A DNA stretch of 64,000 nucleotides from Rhizophagus irregularis (lineage: Eukaryota; Glomeromycota; Glomeromycetes; Glomerales; Glomeraceae). Of this stretch, positions 30,101 to 39,769 are shown piece by piece; the stretch's first letter is position 1, and the number at the start of each line of letters is the position of its first letter. The stretch spans positions 1,922,001 to 1,986,000 of the forward strand of contig NC_089443.1 of NCBI RefSeq assembly GCF_026210795.1, given 5' to 3'. The position numbers were made by a program, and so were the translations under genes. The notes under the pieces are model-generated. The model was not told the DNA's origin. It saw only the letters and a program-made list of their open reading frames with translations, and ran no database searches.

Positions 30101-32840
30101 CATCAGTGTGAAAAATATTTTTTGGCACGGATGCATATAATTTGTATCCAGGATAATATGATGTGTTAATGGCAGCGAACATGGGATCGTAATAGATTAC
30201 CCATAAAAGTGGTGAAATAACTTCGCCTTGGATTATACCATTATCAGTAATATATTCTGATCCTTGCCCAAAAGGAAATAAAATTTGATTACGGTGATGA
30301 GAGAATAGTTTGTCAATAAAATTAATTAATATAGACGGTATGTTAATTCTGTGTAGAGCTATTTTGAGGAGATCTAAGTCTACTCTATCGTAAGCTTTAC
30401 TTAGATCTTGAAGCGCCATATAAAATGGATTTTTAGTATCTTTTTGATGATCGATAATGGTTTGAATCTGTAATATAATTTCATTGCAAGAAGCTCCTTG
30501 AATACCTGCTTGATTGTTGTGTTGTAAAATTTGGTTGTTTGATAGGTAATGATTTAGTCTGTCGTTAATGATCTTGACTAATAATTTTCTTATACAATCT
30601 AAAAGTATTATAGGACGTGTGAGGTTGATGTCATAATTCCACCATTGAGGTTTGGGTATCGGGTAAAGGTAAGCTAATTCAAATTGTGATGGTATTAATC
30701 CGTGTATTAGACAGTTATTAAATAATTTTAATAATTCTTCAAGCATTTGTGATGGTAATTTTTTAATAATCTCATTAGAGATTTTGTTGGGACCAGTTGC
30801 TTTGTTATTGGGAAGGGTTTTGATTGTTGATTTTAATTCATCCATTGTGATAGGAGTTATTAATTTGTCGATTTTGGATTGGCGGATGTTAGGTATAGGT
30901 TGGTATATAGTGTTCCATGGTTCTCGTAATGGGATATTAGGATCATATGATCTATTTGTTCGTTCTATTTTAGCAATATTTTTATAATGATCGATCGTTC
31001 TTGATTCAATGGTGTCAGGATCCGTCGTAAAAGTTTTGGTACCATTTTCGTCTTGATAAATTAATCGATCTATTTTGATGACGTTGGGTTTTTGATCTAA
31101 TAATGAATTAAGCATTCTTTTTTGATTAGTAATTATGTTATTGTCTCTTTGATCAATATATTTGGTAATTTTCTTTTTGTTAAAAGTGCTAATAGCGTCT
31201 GAATAAGAATTTTGTAAAATTTGATGGATGTTATTGAGCGTTTGTATAGTAGAATCATAATTTTCTATTGTAATTATATGAGGCCAAGTTATGTCAGCGT
31301 TGTCTATAGATATAGAATTTCTTATTTTTTCATCAGAAGTGATTCTTTTGAGTCTTTTGAGTTTAATAGGGTTGTTCCATATATTGTGAATCGGTGAGGA
31401 GTTTGAGTTATTGCCATTGGGTAAATAAAGTTTTGTTAATCTAATAAGTTTTAAAATATAATATATATCATTTTGTATTATACGGATTTCATGTGTGTAT
31501 TCGTATTGATGTGAATTGTTTTTGATTATCGGGAAATTTAATGATTTGATAGTTTTGTTGATACTCTGTTGAATAACTTCGTAATGTGTATTGAGAGAAG
31601 TCTGTATAGAGTCGTCATTTATATTCTGTGTCTTTAGGCGTAAAAATTCGTCCCATACGAAATTGTGGAAATCTGTCCATTGCGATGTACTAATTTTTTT
31701 GTAATTAATTTTTTCGATCGAAGAAGTTTGTTTTTTGTTATTCAATTCTATAGTGTCATTTGAATTATTAATAAAATTGTTAGGGTTAGTAAAAAAATCA
31801 TTATTGATTGATATGTAAATTAATTTGTGATCGGTATCGATAGGAGCGTTGACTATATTTCCATATATAATATAATTAATAATATTAGGTGAACCAAATA
31901 TTATATCTATATATGATGTACTATTATGGTTACTAAAAGTAGGAGGTGGTGGATTAAGGTAACGTTTAATTAGATCTTTGTAGAAATTATTCTTTAAAAT
32001 ATTAAGGAGTTGTTTGTGATAATAGTGTTTTGGGATATTTGAATAATGATCAAATGTTTCCATCAATAGATCATTATCGTTATTGTTTTTGTAATATAGT
32101 TTGTTATGATGTGGATTAATATTAAAGTCACCCATTAGAATAAAATAATTGTATTTATTTGATTTGTTGATTTGTTGTAAGATGTGTTTGTTAATTTGAT
32201 GTAGTGTTTTAAAATTTATACTTTTTGACGTTAAGGGTGGTAAATATAGATTGATAATATTTAATTGGTGGTGTTTTTTGAAGTAAAAGGATGCATGTAT
32301 CATACGTCCAGGTACGTATTCTACTGGACCTATATGTCTGTATAATACAGGCGAAATTATTATGGAGATTCCTGATGAAGGATTTTCTGGATCGGGGTTG
32401 TGTAATATAATAAATTTTTGATTTGATGGGGTGTGTGTAAATTGTATGTGGTTAAGTCTTCTGTGATTGTTTTTGTTGTTTTGTTGAAAGTTTTTGTCAT
32501 TATTAAATGAGTTTTTTACATCCATTTTATGAGTTTCGCAAAGATGTAAAAAATGAATGTCGTGTGTGATCATGTAGTCTATTAAGTTGATCATTTTAGA
32601 TTCGAGTCCCCCTCTCACATTGAGTGACGCTACGTTAATTGTTTTTGAGTAAAAGTTAATAGGGTTAAAATATTTATTTGTGTAATTATAATTATTTTTT
32701 TTGTTATTATTTTTTTTGATATTTTTTGATGTTTTTTCAATATTTTTTTGTGTTTTTTTATTATTTTTTGATTGATCAGATGTAGAAGGAAATGGTTGAT
32801 TTTCGATGTCAACTAGTGTATTAATATTGGTGTATTCCAT
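27108..32840 (-). CDS. LINE ORF2: endonuclease, reverse transcriptase, RNase H
   Basis: 1,910 residues, long for a LINE ORF2. After a Lys/Asn-rich start, an APE-type endonuclease begins near residue 70 (INVASLNVRGG; LCETHK; FILMGDFNINP; YIDIIFG; DTDHKLI). The reverse transcriptase has LYPIPKPQWWN, QAGIQGASCNEII, LQDLSKAYDRVDLDLL, GIIQGEVISPLLW and the active site GYLDDTTWFAD (YLDD form of YxDD). RNase H follows with YTDGS, SSKAELMAILTAL, IYTDSASC and NDAADMLAKEGS, so all four acidic residues are present. A C-terminal CxxC...HxxxC zinc-finger-like segment (CFLCSLHIETNDHLWNC) comes after. It nicks the target and primes cDNA synthesis there. No premature stop, so likely competent. Confidence 0.96.
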   Translation of the reverse strand: MEYTNINTLVDIENQPFPSTSDQSKNNKKTQKNIEKTSKNIKKNNNKKNNYNYTNKYFNPINFYSKTINVASLNVRGGLESKMINLIDYMITHDIHFLHLCETHKMDVKNSFNNDKNFQQNNKNNHRRLNHIQFTHTPSNQKFIILHNPDPENPSSGISIIISPVLYRHIGPVEYVPGRMIHASFYFKKHHQLNIINLYLPPLTSKSINFKTLHQINKHILQQINKSNKYNYFILMGDFNINPHHNKLYYKNNNDNDLLMETFDHYSNIPKHYYHKQLLNILKNNFYKDLIKRYLNPPPPTFSNHNSTSYIDIIFGSPNIINYIIYGNIVNAPIDTDHKLIYISINNDFFTNPNNFINNSNDTIELNNKKQTSSIEKINYKKISTSQWTDFHNFVWDEFLRLKTQNINDDSIQTSLNTHYEVIQQSINKTIKSLNFPIIKNNSHQYEYTHEIRIIQNDIYYILKLIRLTKLYLPNGNNSNSSPIHNIWNNPIKLKRLKRITSDEKIRNSISIDNADITWPHIITIENYDSTIQTLNNIHQILQNSYSDAISTFNKKKITKYIDQRDNNIITNQKRMLNSLLDQKPNVIKIDRLIYQDENGTKTFTTDPDTIESRTIDHYKNIAKIERTNRSYDPNIPLREPWNTIYQPIPNIRQSKIDKLITPITMDELKSTIKTLPNNKATGPNKISNEIIKKLPSQMLEELLKLFNNCLIHGLIPSQFELAYLYPIPKPQWWNYDINLTRPIILLDCIRKLLVKIINDRLNHYLSNNQILQHNNQAGIQGASCNEIILQIQTIIDHQKDTKNPFYMALQDLSKAYDRVDLDLLKIALHRINIPSILINFIDKLFSHHRNQILFPFGQGSEYITDNGIIQGEVISPLLWVIYYDPMFAAINTSYYPGYKLYASVPKNIFHTDESHTKIIDIRLLGYLDDTTWFADNIDNLQQNLAIADDFYALANIKINKDKTKILTNNKHLYEKDSIPLKFGNDLIDISIIHPTKNERILGIYINTNNKYSFTINKINRLLKFTCSSLRRKKITHDHVIYIINKVLIPRIEYLCQHFILLPHVCNNFNRIIRNIYKTSLLLPRSIYNTIIHNQIYPNIINIWDHQFHSQTSLLNAQSNSLLTRNIIEYLILYSQSRLWTNDLFFTTKFLDFPSKKLNRIENLFCIMHHYKLEFKFSFKFNTKGGLYPISAYLIRSNQFFNFIKSLKNKDLFYINQIITADGLFLRDWKDIKKLLPNKKGRTPGWYQYLKDNIILNQNNLRLNFDLPPTNIHNPLVTRPKIIPQSTNIKRIKNIWIAYWCPRTNDVIFGRIVEKQHFYNHHQTITFEHFTHITDSHSSHNNLTPRSRPTYLTKCTGCNLSEPNTFNSNTNSTCYITSLSNSTIIINVSKSNKTFQQYRKPFYKCVKQYSTIKQNVIIDYNLRNTRSHSNPTLSEDPIIYRTQLENFIDLDSVNILNRNLITQLISPDTLHLPLFNISKQLSTYNNIEFYTDGSLNRDDDFPKMGYGWIFTTNLSDNVKFSGSCKDWPSSSKAELMAILTALITCTPNSKVQIYTDSASCIDTFNKLNSPKLTARRFQKLNNCTIWNTVKYIINTLKLNVSLIKVKAHSGNPLNDAADMLAKEGSLSTDYLNIKIQHINTQSYHLTFNDTIIIDRNIRKTTKRITNFQNFQKHLSHNQLDRIKHHALNNLIDWEYSQLWFKYNSFSKPTCEQYTKHVSWKIKCSSNNLPTMDILNRNYPDLIKENEPCFLCSLHIETNDHLWNCPQVLSIIKPIFEKFYEKFKTIITSESNSVYALYSDSITQNPIFKWTKKPPTQIADIPELYCLLRNFIPTNLTYPFKAAKISKTITKKLLLNFIFDLHRELYEKIWKVRATKWKQYKKDHDINKKSFVNYRRNRQQNSHHNSTQRNN

Positions 32841-32955
32841 AAAAAAAAAAAATTTTTAATAAAATTGTTATGTGTATAAGGGAAAAGTTGGGTTAAAATC
32901 AAAATGGGAAGTCCGAAGTTTAACGTTGCCAATTATCAAGGATTCTTGTAAATGA

Positions 32956-35229
32956 TTATTTACGAGATCCAAGACCGAAAATACTGTAACTGAATGTTGA
33001 TGTACTGCCTGCGTCTTCGTTTTGAGTATAGTCTGAGTCAGGTTCTATAATACCATCAGCCACGGCATTATCTGTTAATTCTGTTAAGTCTTGGTGCATT
33101 ATAGTGTCGTCTTCAGTTTGAGGAAAGTTATCACTATCGTCAGCTGAAGCTCTAGAGCTAGAAGATTTGATAGATGATCTTGTGTAATGTTTTTTCTTTG
33201 CTTGTTCGTATGATGTTTTATCATACGGTGATGAGCGTTTGGATTGTTTAATATGCTTTTCTTTAATGTTGATAGTGTCGCCAAGTTTACTGATATTATC
33301 AGTAAGTTTTTGTAGTATTTCATCATATTTATCTTGTTTTGTATTAATATTATTGACAGATGTTTCGATATTGTTAACTTGATTTTCAATAGTAGAGAAT
33401 TTTGACTCGTAATGTTTAGATTTATTTTCTAATTGTGATATTCTATTAGTGAGGGTATGTACTTGATTTTCTAGTTGTTTAACTTTTTCTAATAGGTTTT
33501 CGTAATTTTGGTTATTGTTATCATGTGGTTTTGACGTAGTTTGCTTTTGGTAAGCAGGTGACGGGTTATATGATGTGTGTTGAATATGGTTATTTTGTGA
33601 TTGTAGTGTACGATATTGTTGTGTTGTTTGTGTGGATCTAGGTTTGTGTTGTTGTGTGTTGGCGTTAGGCGTGTGTGTTTTGTTTGCATTAAGGGCGATA
33701 ACGTGATTATACGTGGTTTTGTGTTTATCATCTATAGTGATTTTTTCTTCGTTTCTTTTAATAAGTCTTTTTGTGAAAGTTTTTCTGTTATATCTATCAA
33801 TGGTGAAGTTTTTGTTATCACAGTTGTTAGTGGTATGGGTACATGTTCCGCATACGTTGCATGTTTTGGATATTATTGTGCTGGGGTAAATATAAATTGG
33901 AGATCCATTGAAGGTGGTACTAATTGCACTTTTTGCATTCTCAGGAAAATTTTTTTCATCTATGTATATGTAGGCGTTCTTCATTATAGAATATTTAGAT
34001 GTTTGAGTGAATGTGCACGTGCGTCCATGGAGATATTTTATAATTGGTTCAATATCCTTGTATGTGGTGTTTAGGGGTAGCCCAGTTACTTTGTGATAGT
34101 AAGAGGTTCTTTGCTTGTATATAGGAGTGTTTTTATTTCCAGGTAATATTCTAACGCTAAAATTTTCAATTTCTAAGCTCCAATATTCTTCTTGCATGAA
34201 GTAATTATATGCAGATTCTTTTTGGAATCTTACTATTAGCTGTTTGTATGCTGGGTTGATAAAGATAGGTTTACCTTGACGGTTGTGTCCTGGTAATCTT
34301 CTAGGTGGTTTTTTGATTTCTTTATGGTCAATAATAGCGCTTTTAGTTTTATTGGCTAGATGTTTAAGTAACATCTTAGTGTCGTAGTTATATGGTATAT
34401 CCATTATTTGGATTACTGCGCTGTCTAAATTTTTGAATTTTTGTTCAATTAATGTATTGATGGCGTTATTTGTAAGTTCGTATATTTTTATGTTTTTTAG
34501 TTCTGGTGGACTTTTTTCTATGTAATGGTCTAAAGAGTCACGTGTTCGGAATAAAATGCTAAAATATCTATATGTAGATACTGCATTTACTTCGAATTTG
34601 AAGGCGTTATTGTCGTTGATAAACGCAGATTTGAGTAAATTGATTATGTCATTATTTGTGAGGGTTGGTAAAAAGCTATCTCTAGGGATAAATCCTTTGT
34701 ATGCTTTGTTGGAATCTTGTGGTGATTGTGTAAATAAGTCATTAATTATGGTGATTTCAATCGGATTAGGTAAATCATTTGGTGGGTTTGTTTGTCTATC
34801 GGTTGATTTTCCTTTGTTTGGACTAGCTGCTACATGATCTTCGTCCATAAAAGTAGAATTTTCTACTTGATTGTTGATTGGTGTTTGTATCGGTTGATCA
34901 TTTACATTGGTGTCATGTGACATAATATTTTGTTGAGAGTTCGAAGGAATTTCTTGAGCAGTCGTTATAGTGACATCTTCCATATTGTTATCGTTGTTTG
35001 CTATATTTGTTGTTACGTTTTGGTTATCTGTTTTATTGGACATATTTTTATTATTATCTTTATTACGAGGGCTGTAAGTATAATATATATCTTCTTCGTT
35101 GGTAACTGTTTTGTAGGATTTTTCTATGTTTTTTAAAAATTTTTTTGAAAATTTTCGTCCTATTCTAAAACTCATATGAATATGTTTCTGAGAGATCGTA
35201 GAGGCCAAAAATGGTTGAAAAATTAACAC
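32956..35229 (-). CDS. LINE ORF1: RNA-binding protein with CCHC knuckle and coiled coil
   Basis: 757 residues; expected to bind element RNA and act as chaperone. Seen: acidic/Asn-rich N-terminus, a region with possible RRM-like segments (VIQIMDIPYNYDTKMLLKHL and VTGLPLNTTYKDIEPIIKYL), a single CCHC knuckle CNVCGTCTHTTNNC (CX2CX4HX4C), a Gln/His/Asn-rich linker, a long heptad coiled coil (LLEKVKQLENQVHTLTNRIS onward, about 100 residues) and a basic, then Ser/Asp-rich tail. Knuckle before coiled coil differs from the vertebrate L1 order. The first 19 residues before MSFRIGRKFSKKF may be leader, since a second ATG lies there. Confidence 0.88.
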   Translation of the reverse strand: MLIFQPFLASTISQKHIHMSFRIGRKFSKKFLKNIEKSYKTVTNEEDIYYTYSPRNKDNNKNMSNKTDNQNVTTNIANNDNNMEDVTITTAQEIPSNSQQNIMSHDTNVNDQPIQTPINNQVENSTFMDEDHVAASPNKGKSTDRQTNPPNDLPNPIEITIINDLFTQSPQDSNKAYKGFIPRDSFLPTLTNNDIINLLKSAFINDNNAFKFEVNAVSTYRYFSILFRTRDSLDHYIEKSPPELKNIKIYELTNNAINTLIEQKFKNLDSAVIQIMDIPYNYDTKMLLKHLANKTKSAIIDHKEIKKPPRRLPGHNRQGKPIFINPAYKQLIVRFQKESAYNYFMQEEYWSLEIENFSVRILPGNKNTPIYKQRTSYYHKVTGLPLNTTYKDIEPIIKYLHGRTCTFTQTSKYSIMKNAYIYIDEKNFPENAKSAISTTFNGSPIYIYPSTIISKTCNVCGTCTHTTNNCDNKNFTIDRYNRKTFTKRLIKRNEEKITIDDKHKTTYNHVIALNANKTHTPNANTQQHKPRSTQTTQQYRTLQSQNNHIQHTSYNPSPAYQKQTTSKPHDNNNQNYENLLEKVKQLENQVHTLTNRISQLENKSKHYESKFSTIENQVNNIETSVNNINTKQDKYDEILQKLTDNISKLGDTINIKEKHIKQSKRSSPYDKTSYEQAKKKHYTRSSIKSSSSRASADDSDNFPQTEDDTIMHQDLTELTDNAVADGIIEPDSDYTQNEDAGSTSTFSYSIFGLGSRK

Positions 35230-35323
35230 TTGTCTATGAAGAAATATAGGTTTTTAGTAAGATTTCTTCTTGAATTTTTTTGGTTTTAACGATCGACAGA
35301 AAGAGTCCTATATTTTGAAGTTC

Positions 35324-35337
35324 TTCCTCAACAACGA
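35324..35337. repeat. LINE target-site duplication, 5' copy
   Basis: ttcctcaacaacga, identical to 26574-26587; marks the 5' boundary of the element. Confidence 0.9.
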
Positions 35338-35689
35338 GATCGTGACGGTTGAAATTGTTTGATAACAATCTTAGTCACGTGTTCTCACGTAATACAGCCT
35401 AGGCGCAGCTCTATATTTTTTATATTAATCATTGCCTCGCTTTTCTTAACTTACCATTAAAGGTTCTTAGTCGATATCCTTTTGCTGACGATAACTGGCC
35501 ATATTTTCGATTAATACGATCTTTTATCTGATTATAGTATGATTATTTGTTTGACGTGATTTTAGACAAAGTTGAACTTGGGCGATTTATCAGGAATATT
35601 TGGGCAGAGCTTGAAAATACGAGCCTAATTATGATTTACTACACTTAGAATTTTTTGTCCGTTCTCATTATTTATTTTTCGAATTGCCC
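35338..35689. other. Spacer between LINE and SAM pseudogene
   Basis: Direct continuation of the 26587 flank before the LINE inserted. No feature recognised. Confidence 0.35.
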
Positions 35690-36165
35690 GTAGGATAGTT
35701 TTAATCGGCCCCAATTTAGTCCATGTATAAAAAGAACCTCGTGTTTCAATTCTAAAAAGTCCGCACCAGAAACTTCCCGGTCCTTAAGGAAGTAGAGAAT
35801 GTCCATATTTAATCTCGACATCCAATATTTTTATTTCTTCACTAGATGGTATTAGTGCAGATACATTGTCGCCATTATATCCTATATGCAATCCCATTTT
35901 ATTCTTGAAGTCTTCTTTTTTTAGGGTGTCGATACTGTGTCGATGGTTTGCAAAATACGCATTGCTGGGCCGAGTTTTAATTCATATGTCTTAAGTCAAC
36001 TGAGAGTTAAATTAAGAAAAATGTCACCGGGTATCTTTTGTTCTTTAATGAAGTTAAGTGCGTCTTTATTTAAACCTAAATTAGCATCATTTAGCCGCAA
36101 AATAAGGGATTAGACATCCATCTTTTTTATTTCTTTAATAGACGGGAGTCGTGAAGACATTCTGT
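35690..36165 (-). pseudogene. Decayed gene with two SAM-domain-like segments
   Basis: On the minus strand, separated pieces resemble sterile-alpha-motif domains: LNDANLGLNKDALNFIKEQK followed by IPGDIFLNLT (about 36090-36010), YELKLGPAMRILQTIDTV (about 35985-35940), and YFLKDREVSGADFLELKHEV (about 35805-35740). Each unit is preceded by a similar linker (SIKEIKKMDV; SSEEIKILDV), indicating a tandem duplication. Stops and frameshifts break the reading, for example after KKMDV. SAM domains of this LGPAxRI type are common in Glomeromycotina proteins (knowledge from memory); function cannot be assigned to the remnant. Confidence 0.6.
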
Positions 36166-36567
36166 TGCCACTGTATTGCCCATTACTCGTATATTCAAAT
36201 TCCACAATGACAACGCCAATCAATAAGAAATTTTGGATATTATGGACCAATCACTTATGTCTAATAAATTGTAATCAGCTGAAAGGATTTTCACGAAGTC
36301 CCAAAATAGATAAAAACTTTACAAAAAAAAATATAGTGAATTCTGGTAGTACCGTAGTATAAATAATTATGTTGTTGATTACATAATACTACACATATGG
36401 TCTTGGCACTTACCGAAATATCCTTGTTAGGGTTTTAGAATCTCATATGGTAAAACGGTATATCGGGATCTAAAATATTTGATGTAAAAGAAAAATTCGA
36501 TTGGTTACAGATTTATATTATTATCTGTCATAATAAAGTCGTTGCAATTTTGACATCACTTACATAA
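36166..36567. other. Short gene-poor stretch
   Basis: No coding, RNA or repeat feature recognised apart from AT-rich sequence. Confidence 0.35.
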
Positions 36568-36650
36568 TAAACTTGGGTTTGTGTCGATCTTCACCATACA
36601 AAGAAAGTGACATTTAAGTGTCACCGAGCACGTGACCATGAGGAACGCGC
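36568..36650 (+). repeat. Dispersed repeat related to 49731-49812 (inverted)
   Basis: TTTGTGTCGAT ... CATTTAAGTGTCAC ... CACGTGACC ... GGAACGCGC matches the reverse complement of the interior of the element at 49642-49836 with a few differences. Confidence 0.6.
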
Positions 36651-36829
36651 TTCTTCAGGTCCATGAAACATGAAACAGATTTTACGAAACATAAAAATCA
36701 TTTTTTACTCTCATCTGTCCATGACTTGGCAAGATTAATTCAGTTAAAGTTTCTTTAAATTGTTATAAGGTCTGTCAGATCCGGGGGAGGGTTTGACTAT
36801 GATTCTTCCTCATAGCAATATGAATATAT

Positions 36830-37140
36830 AACATTCTGTGGGATAAGTGCTTACTACGAGTGCTCTTTACGTACTCACTACGAGCGCTAATATTTATAGT
36901 TTTTTATATTCATCTGAATTTTTATTGGTGTTTATTACATTCTGTGGGGATAGGTGCTTACTACGAGTGCACTTAAGTATGAGTTCTAAGTACTCATGCA
37001 CGAGTTTTCACCACTATGAGTTCTCTTGCACACAAGTTCTCACTACTACTACAACTACTACGAGTTCTTTTGTGCAAGAGTTTTCATTACTACGAGTTCT
37101 TAAGCATGTGTACTTACTACAAATTCTCTTACACGAGTAA
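36830..37140. repeat. Degenerate minisatellite of CTACGAGTTCTC-like units
   Basis: At least ten imperfect units of 14-30 bp containing ACTACGAGT(T/G)CTC. A longer repeat, ACATTCTGTGGGATAAGTGC then ttactacgagtgc, occurs at about 36832 and 36939 (107 bp apart), showing higher-order duplication. The open frames across it are repeat-driven, not genes. Confidence 0.7.
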
Positions 37141-37284
37141 TACTGCTAATCTTTATATAGTTTTTATATATATCAGTTTGCTTGAAGATGATCTTCTAAT
37201 CATTTTTTATTTTATATCAAATACATCAAATACACAAATGAAATTATTAAAGAAATATTTTGAATTTTCCAACAGCAATTAGTT

Positions 37285-37990
37285 ATGAAATCACAAGACC
37301 CAAATGTATTTACGTATGCATAAGAAAAAGCAGAAAAACTCGCAAAAAGTTTAAATATAGACGAAGAAATTGAGAATTTCTTGAATGATAAGGGACTAAT
37401 GGTTAGTTGTAGAAGCTTGCTTTTAATACTTACTAAAATTTAATAAAACTAACTATACTAACAACTGTCAATAGAAACAAGAAGTTCAACAGGAGCCAGA
37501 TCAAGACCAACAGGTTCGATCTGTAGTACCATATGCTTTATACGAGAGTGATACACAGTTTGTATTATCTATTTTTTTTTTTTTGTGAATGATCTCATTT
37601 GATTTTATGTTACATATATTTTTTTATTTTATAGTTATACAATTGTTGCATATATTCCTGGTCTCACATCAAAAAAGCAACTATCAGTTGGAATGGATGA
37701 TGAAAAGCTACTCATGATTGAAGTCAAAGGAAGCCTTTATAACAGTGATAATAACAAATTCAGATAACTTTTAAGATCATCATGGCTGTTAGGATATTCT
37801 ATAAAAATTCCCTTACCAGCCAAGTAAATTATAATAAAAGTTGTAAATATTTTGTTACATGCTTTTTCCTATTAGTTAATATGTTAATTTGTTTTATTTT
37901 TTGAGCAGAGTTAATCCATTCAATGAAGTAGTGAAACGATCATATAGAAAACATGTAGCGTTAGCGTACGGTGCGACATGTAACAGTTGA
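37285..37990 (+). pseudogene. Degenerate Hsp20-like gene
   Basis: Intron-separated coding pieces: MKSQDPNVFTYA then a stop, EKAEKLAKSLNIDEEIENFL, EVQQEPDQDQQVRSVVPYAL, YTIVAYIPGLTSKKQLSVGM and then, after another stop, GYSIKIPLPAK plus VNPFNEVVKRSYRKH. The pattern 'YxIxxxIPGLTxKx' followed by 'KIPLPxxVNPxxxxxSY' resembles small heat-shock (alpha-crystallin) domains, but the match is weak and from memory. At least two in-frame stops are present. The last segment reads straight into the palindromic element at 37958, which may have cut it off. Confidence 0.35.
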
Positions 37991-38160
37991 CGTGTACTAA
38001 TGTGTCAAATAACTAAACAACAACGCCCTAATCACGTGATAAATATATGTTATATGACACACCCCATTACTTTAATGCATAGTCACGTGAAAGCGTCACA
38101 CCCGTGTATAACGTATACGCGACACCATACAGACGTACGCTCACCGTACGCTACGCGTAC
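37958..38160. mobile_element. CG-rich inverted-repeat element (MITE-like)
   Basis: Perfect 12-bp inverted repeat TAGCGTACGGTG (37962-37973) and CACCGTACGCTA (38142-38153), about 170 bp apart, in a stretch clearly richer in CG dinucleotides than its AT-rich surroundings and carrying several CACGTG sites. No coding capacity. Confidence 0.5.
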
Positions 38161-39374
38161 CCTAGTGAAACATGGAATAATCGAATTATGTATTAAAAAG
38201 TCATGAATGTTAAAAATAGTTTAATGTCTTTATTATTTCATTTGCTAATTATTGCTAATTAGGAAGAAAAAAATTAATAATTAATTGTACTAATATCTTT
38301 TGCATTATTGTGCTAATTTTATTGTAAAAAAAAACTTTATTGTAATATACTTAAATAAAATAATACAATTATAATCTTCGTACCAGAGTGCCTGATATCA
38401 TTATTATTTGATTAAGATAAAGAGGTACAAATGCAAGATTCTTTAACTTGCAAGAAAACAACTGCCGGATTATGAACAGAAACAAACAAGAGATAGATAC
38501 TATTGTTAAGAAACAAACATAAAGCTTATCGAAATTTTATTGCAAAGGAATGACAAATGATGAAAAAGAAATTAGTTTTAATGAATTCACATAGACGAGT
38601 AACAATCTATCTGTATGTTACGTTACTTTTCATTTTCTGCGTCTACAACGATCTAATAATTATTACTGTAGTTTAAGGATCCTTTTTTTACACTAGTTGA
38701 CATTATGAGATAAAATAACCGTCAGATATCTGGAAGGCATCTCACTTTGGGATGTAGAAGTTACATGAAATCGATAATTTGTATTTACATACAGTTATTA
38801 AAATAAAATGCGACAAATCGCAAATAAATACCCAGAAAACGATAATTTATTTAGCAGTTTCACTAACGAAGTATATATTTGTCTATTCGTGTCGTCTTTT
38901 CCAAAAAACTTTCATTATTCCATCTTTGTTCCTGTTACAAAACCTTTTCTAGCTTTTATATTTACGAAGCGTGTGATCGATGTATTGCTGATAAATTTCT
39001 AATGGTTGAACAGTTACTTTGTTTTTTTCTCTCTTGCCGTTGAAGTACTGAAAAAATATTGCTTCCGCACCAAGTTTCGCACTATACAGAGCGGTGAGAT
39101 GGGAGACAAGTAAAGATCTAGCGATTGCCATTACTTGGGCTTCCTTTACTTTCCTTTTAATTGTACATCTTTTAAATTTATTTATTGGATTATTGACTAA
39201 TTCATTGAAATAAAAGATAAGGGAAAATATATTCTTGCTCAAAAGGTCAGGGTGTTATTCAGCTAATAAAATCGCAAATTTTAATTTTTTAAATTTTAAT
39301 AACGGATAATTTTATTTTATTATTTAGATAATAGTTGAAATTGAATTATATTGATTACTTCCAAATCAAAGAAA
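38161..39374. other. Gene-poor region
   Basis: Only short open frames without recognisable similarity (for example 38808-39002 plus and 38949-39242 minus, which overlap each other). No repeats noted. Confidence 0.4.
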
Positions 39375-39769
39375 ATGGAAGGATTGGTTTCCAGATTATA
39401 TGTATGTTTTTGTAAAAATTTTATAAGTAAAAGAAATTTGAAAATTTTAATATTTCTTATAACGTATCTAATAATTTTTATATTTTTATAATACTATAGA
39501 TAAACTTCGAGAAAAAAATACAAAATATTGATGAGGATAATTCATATCAAGGTTATAAACATATTATCCTGAGCTTATTGAAAAATCCCAATAAAAAGGA
39601 ATTGAAGAAAGACAAAATTGATCATCAAAAATTTTTGCTTGTTTGCTTTCTTTCACGTACGAACCCTCATAATTATCTAATTTTAATTTTTGTAAAGCGA
39701 TCAATTATTCCATTTAAAGAAGTTGTGAATGAACCTTCTTTTTGTAAAAAAAAAAATATATTACGTTAA
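39375..39769 (+). CDS. Small hypothetical two-exon gene
   Basis: ATG at 39375 gives MEGLVSRLY; a GT donor after TAT (39402) and an AG before ATAAACTTC (about 39499) join in phase to INFEKKIQNIDEDNSYQGYK, then IDHQKFLLVCFLSRTNPHN and a stop at 39767-39769, about 98 residues. No family recognised; no signal peptide. Support rests on the clean splice and the coding-like composition of exon 2. It could be a fragment of an older gene. Confidence 0.35.

Larger units (their letters stand above)
26588..35323 (-). mobile_element. Full-length LINE retrotransposon
   Basis: An 8,736-bp non-LTR element on the minus strand. From 5' to 3': 94-bp leader (35230-35323), ORF1 (32956-35229), 115-bp spacer, ORF2 (27108-32840), 520-bp 3' region and an (AAAT)n-type tail (26588-26616). 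It is bounded by a perfect 14-bp target-site duplication, and both open frames are unbroken. Endonuclease plus reverse transcriptase plus RNase H in ORF2 fits the I/Tad-like superfamily; clade was not tested by phylogeny. Intact frames, identical duplications and a preserved tail indicate a recent insertion. Confidence 0.95.

Noticed and set aside
33616-34074. 152-codon plus-strand frame rich in Cys and Val
   Set aside because: Antisense of LINE ORF1; the codon bias of ORF1 explains it.
36847-37282. Two overlapping plus-strand frames rich in Ser, Thr and Tyr
   Set aside because: Both arise from the ACTACGAGT minisatellite.
36600-38160. CRISPR-like spaced repeats
   Set aside because: Units vary in length and sequence and no constant repeat with unique spacers exists; the genome is eukaryotic.
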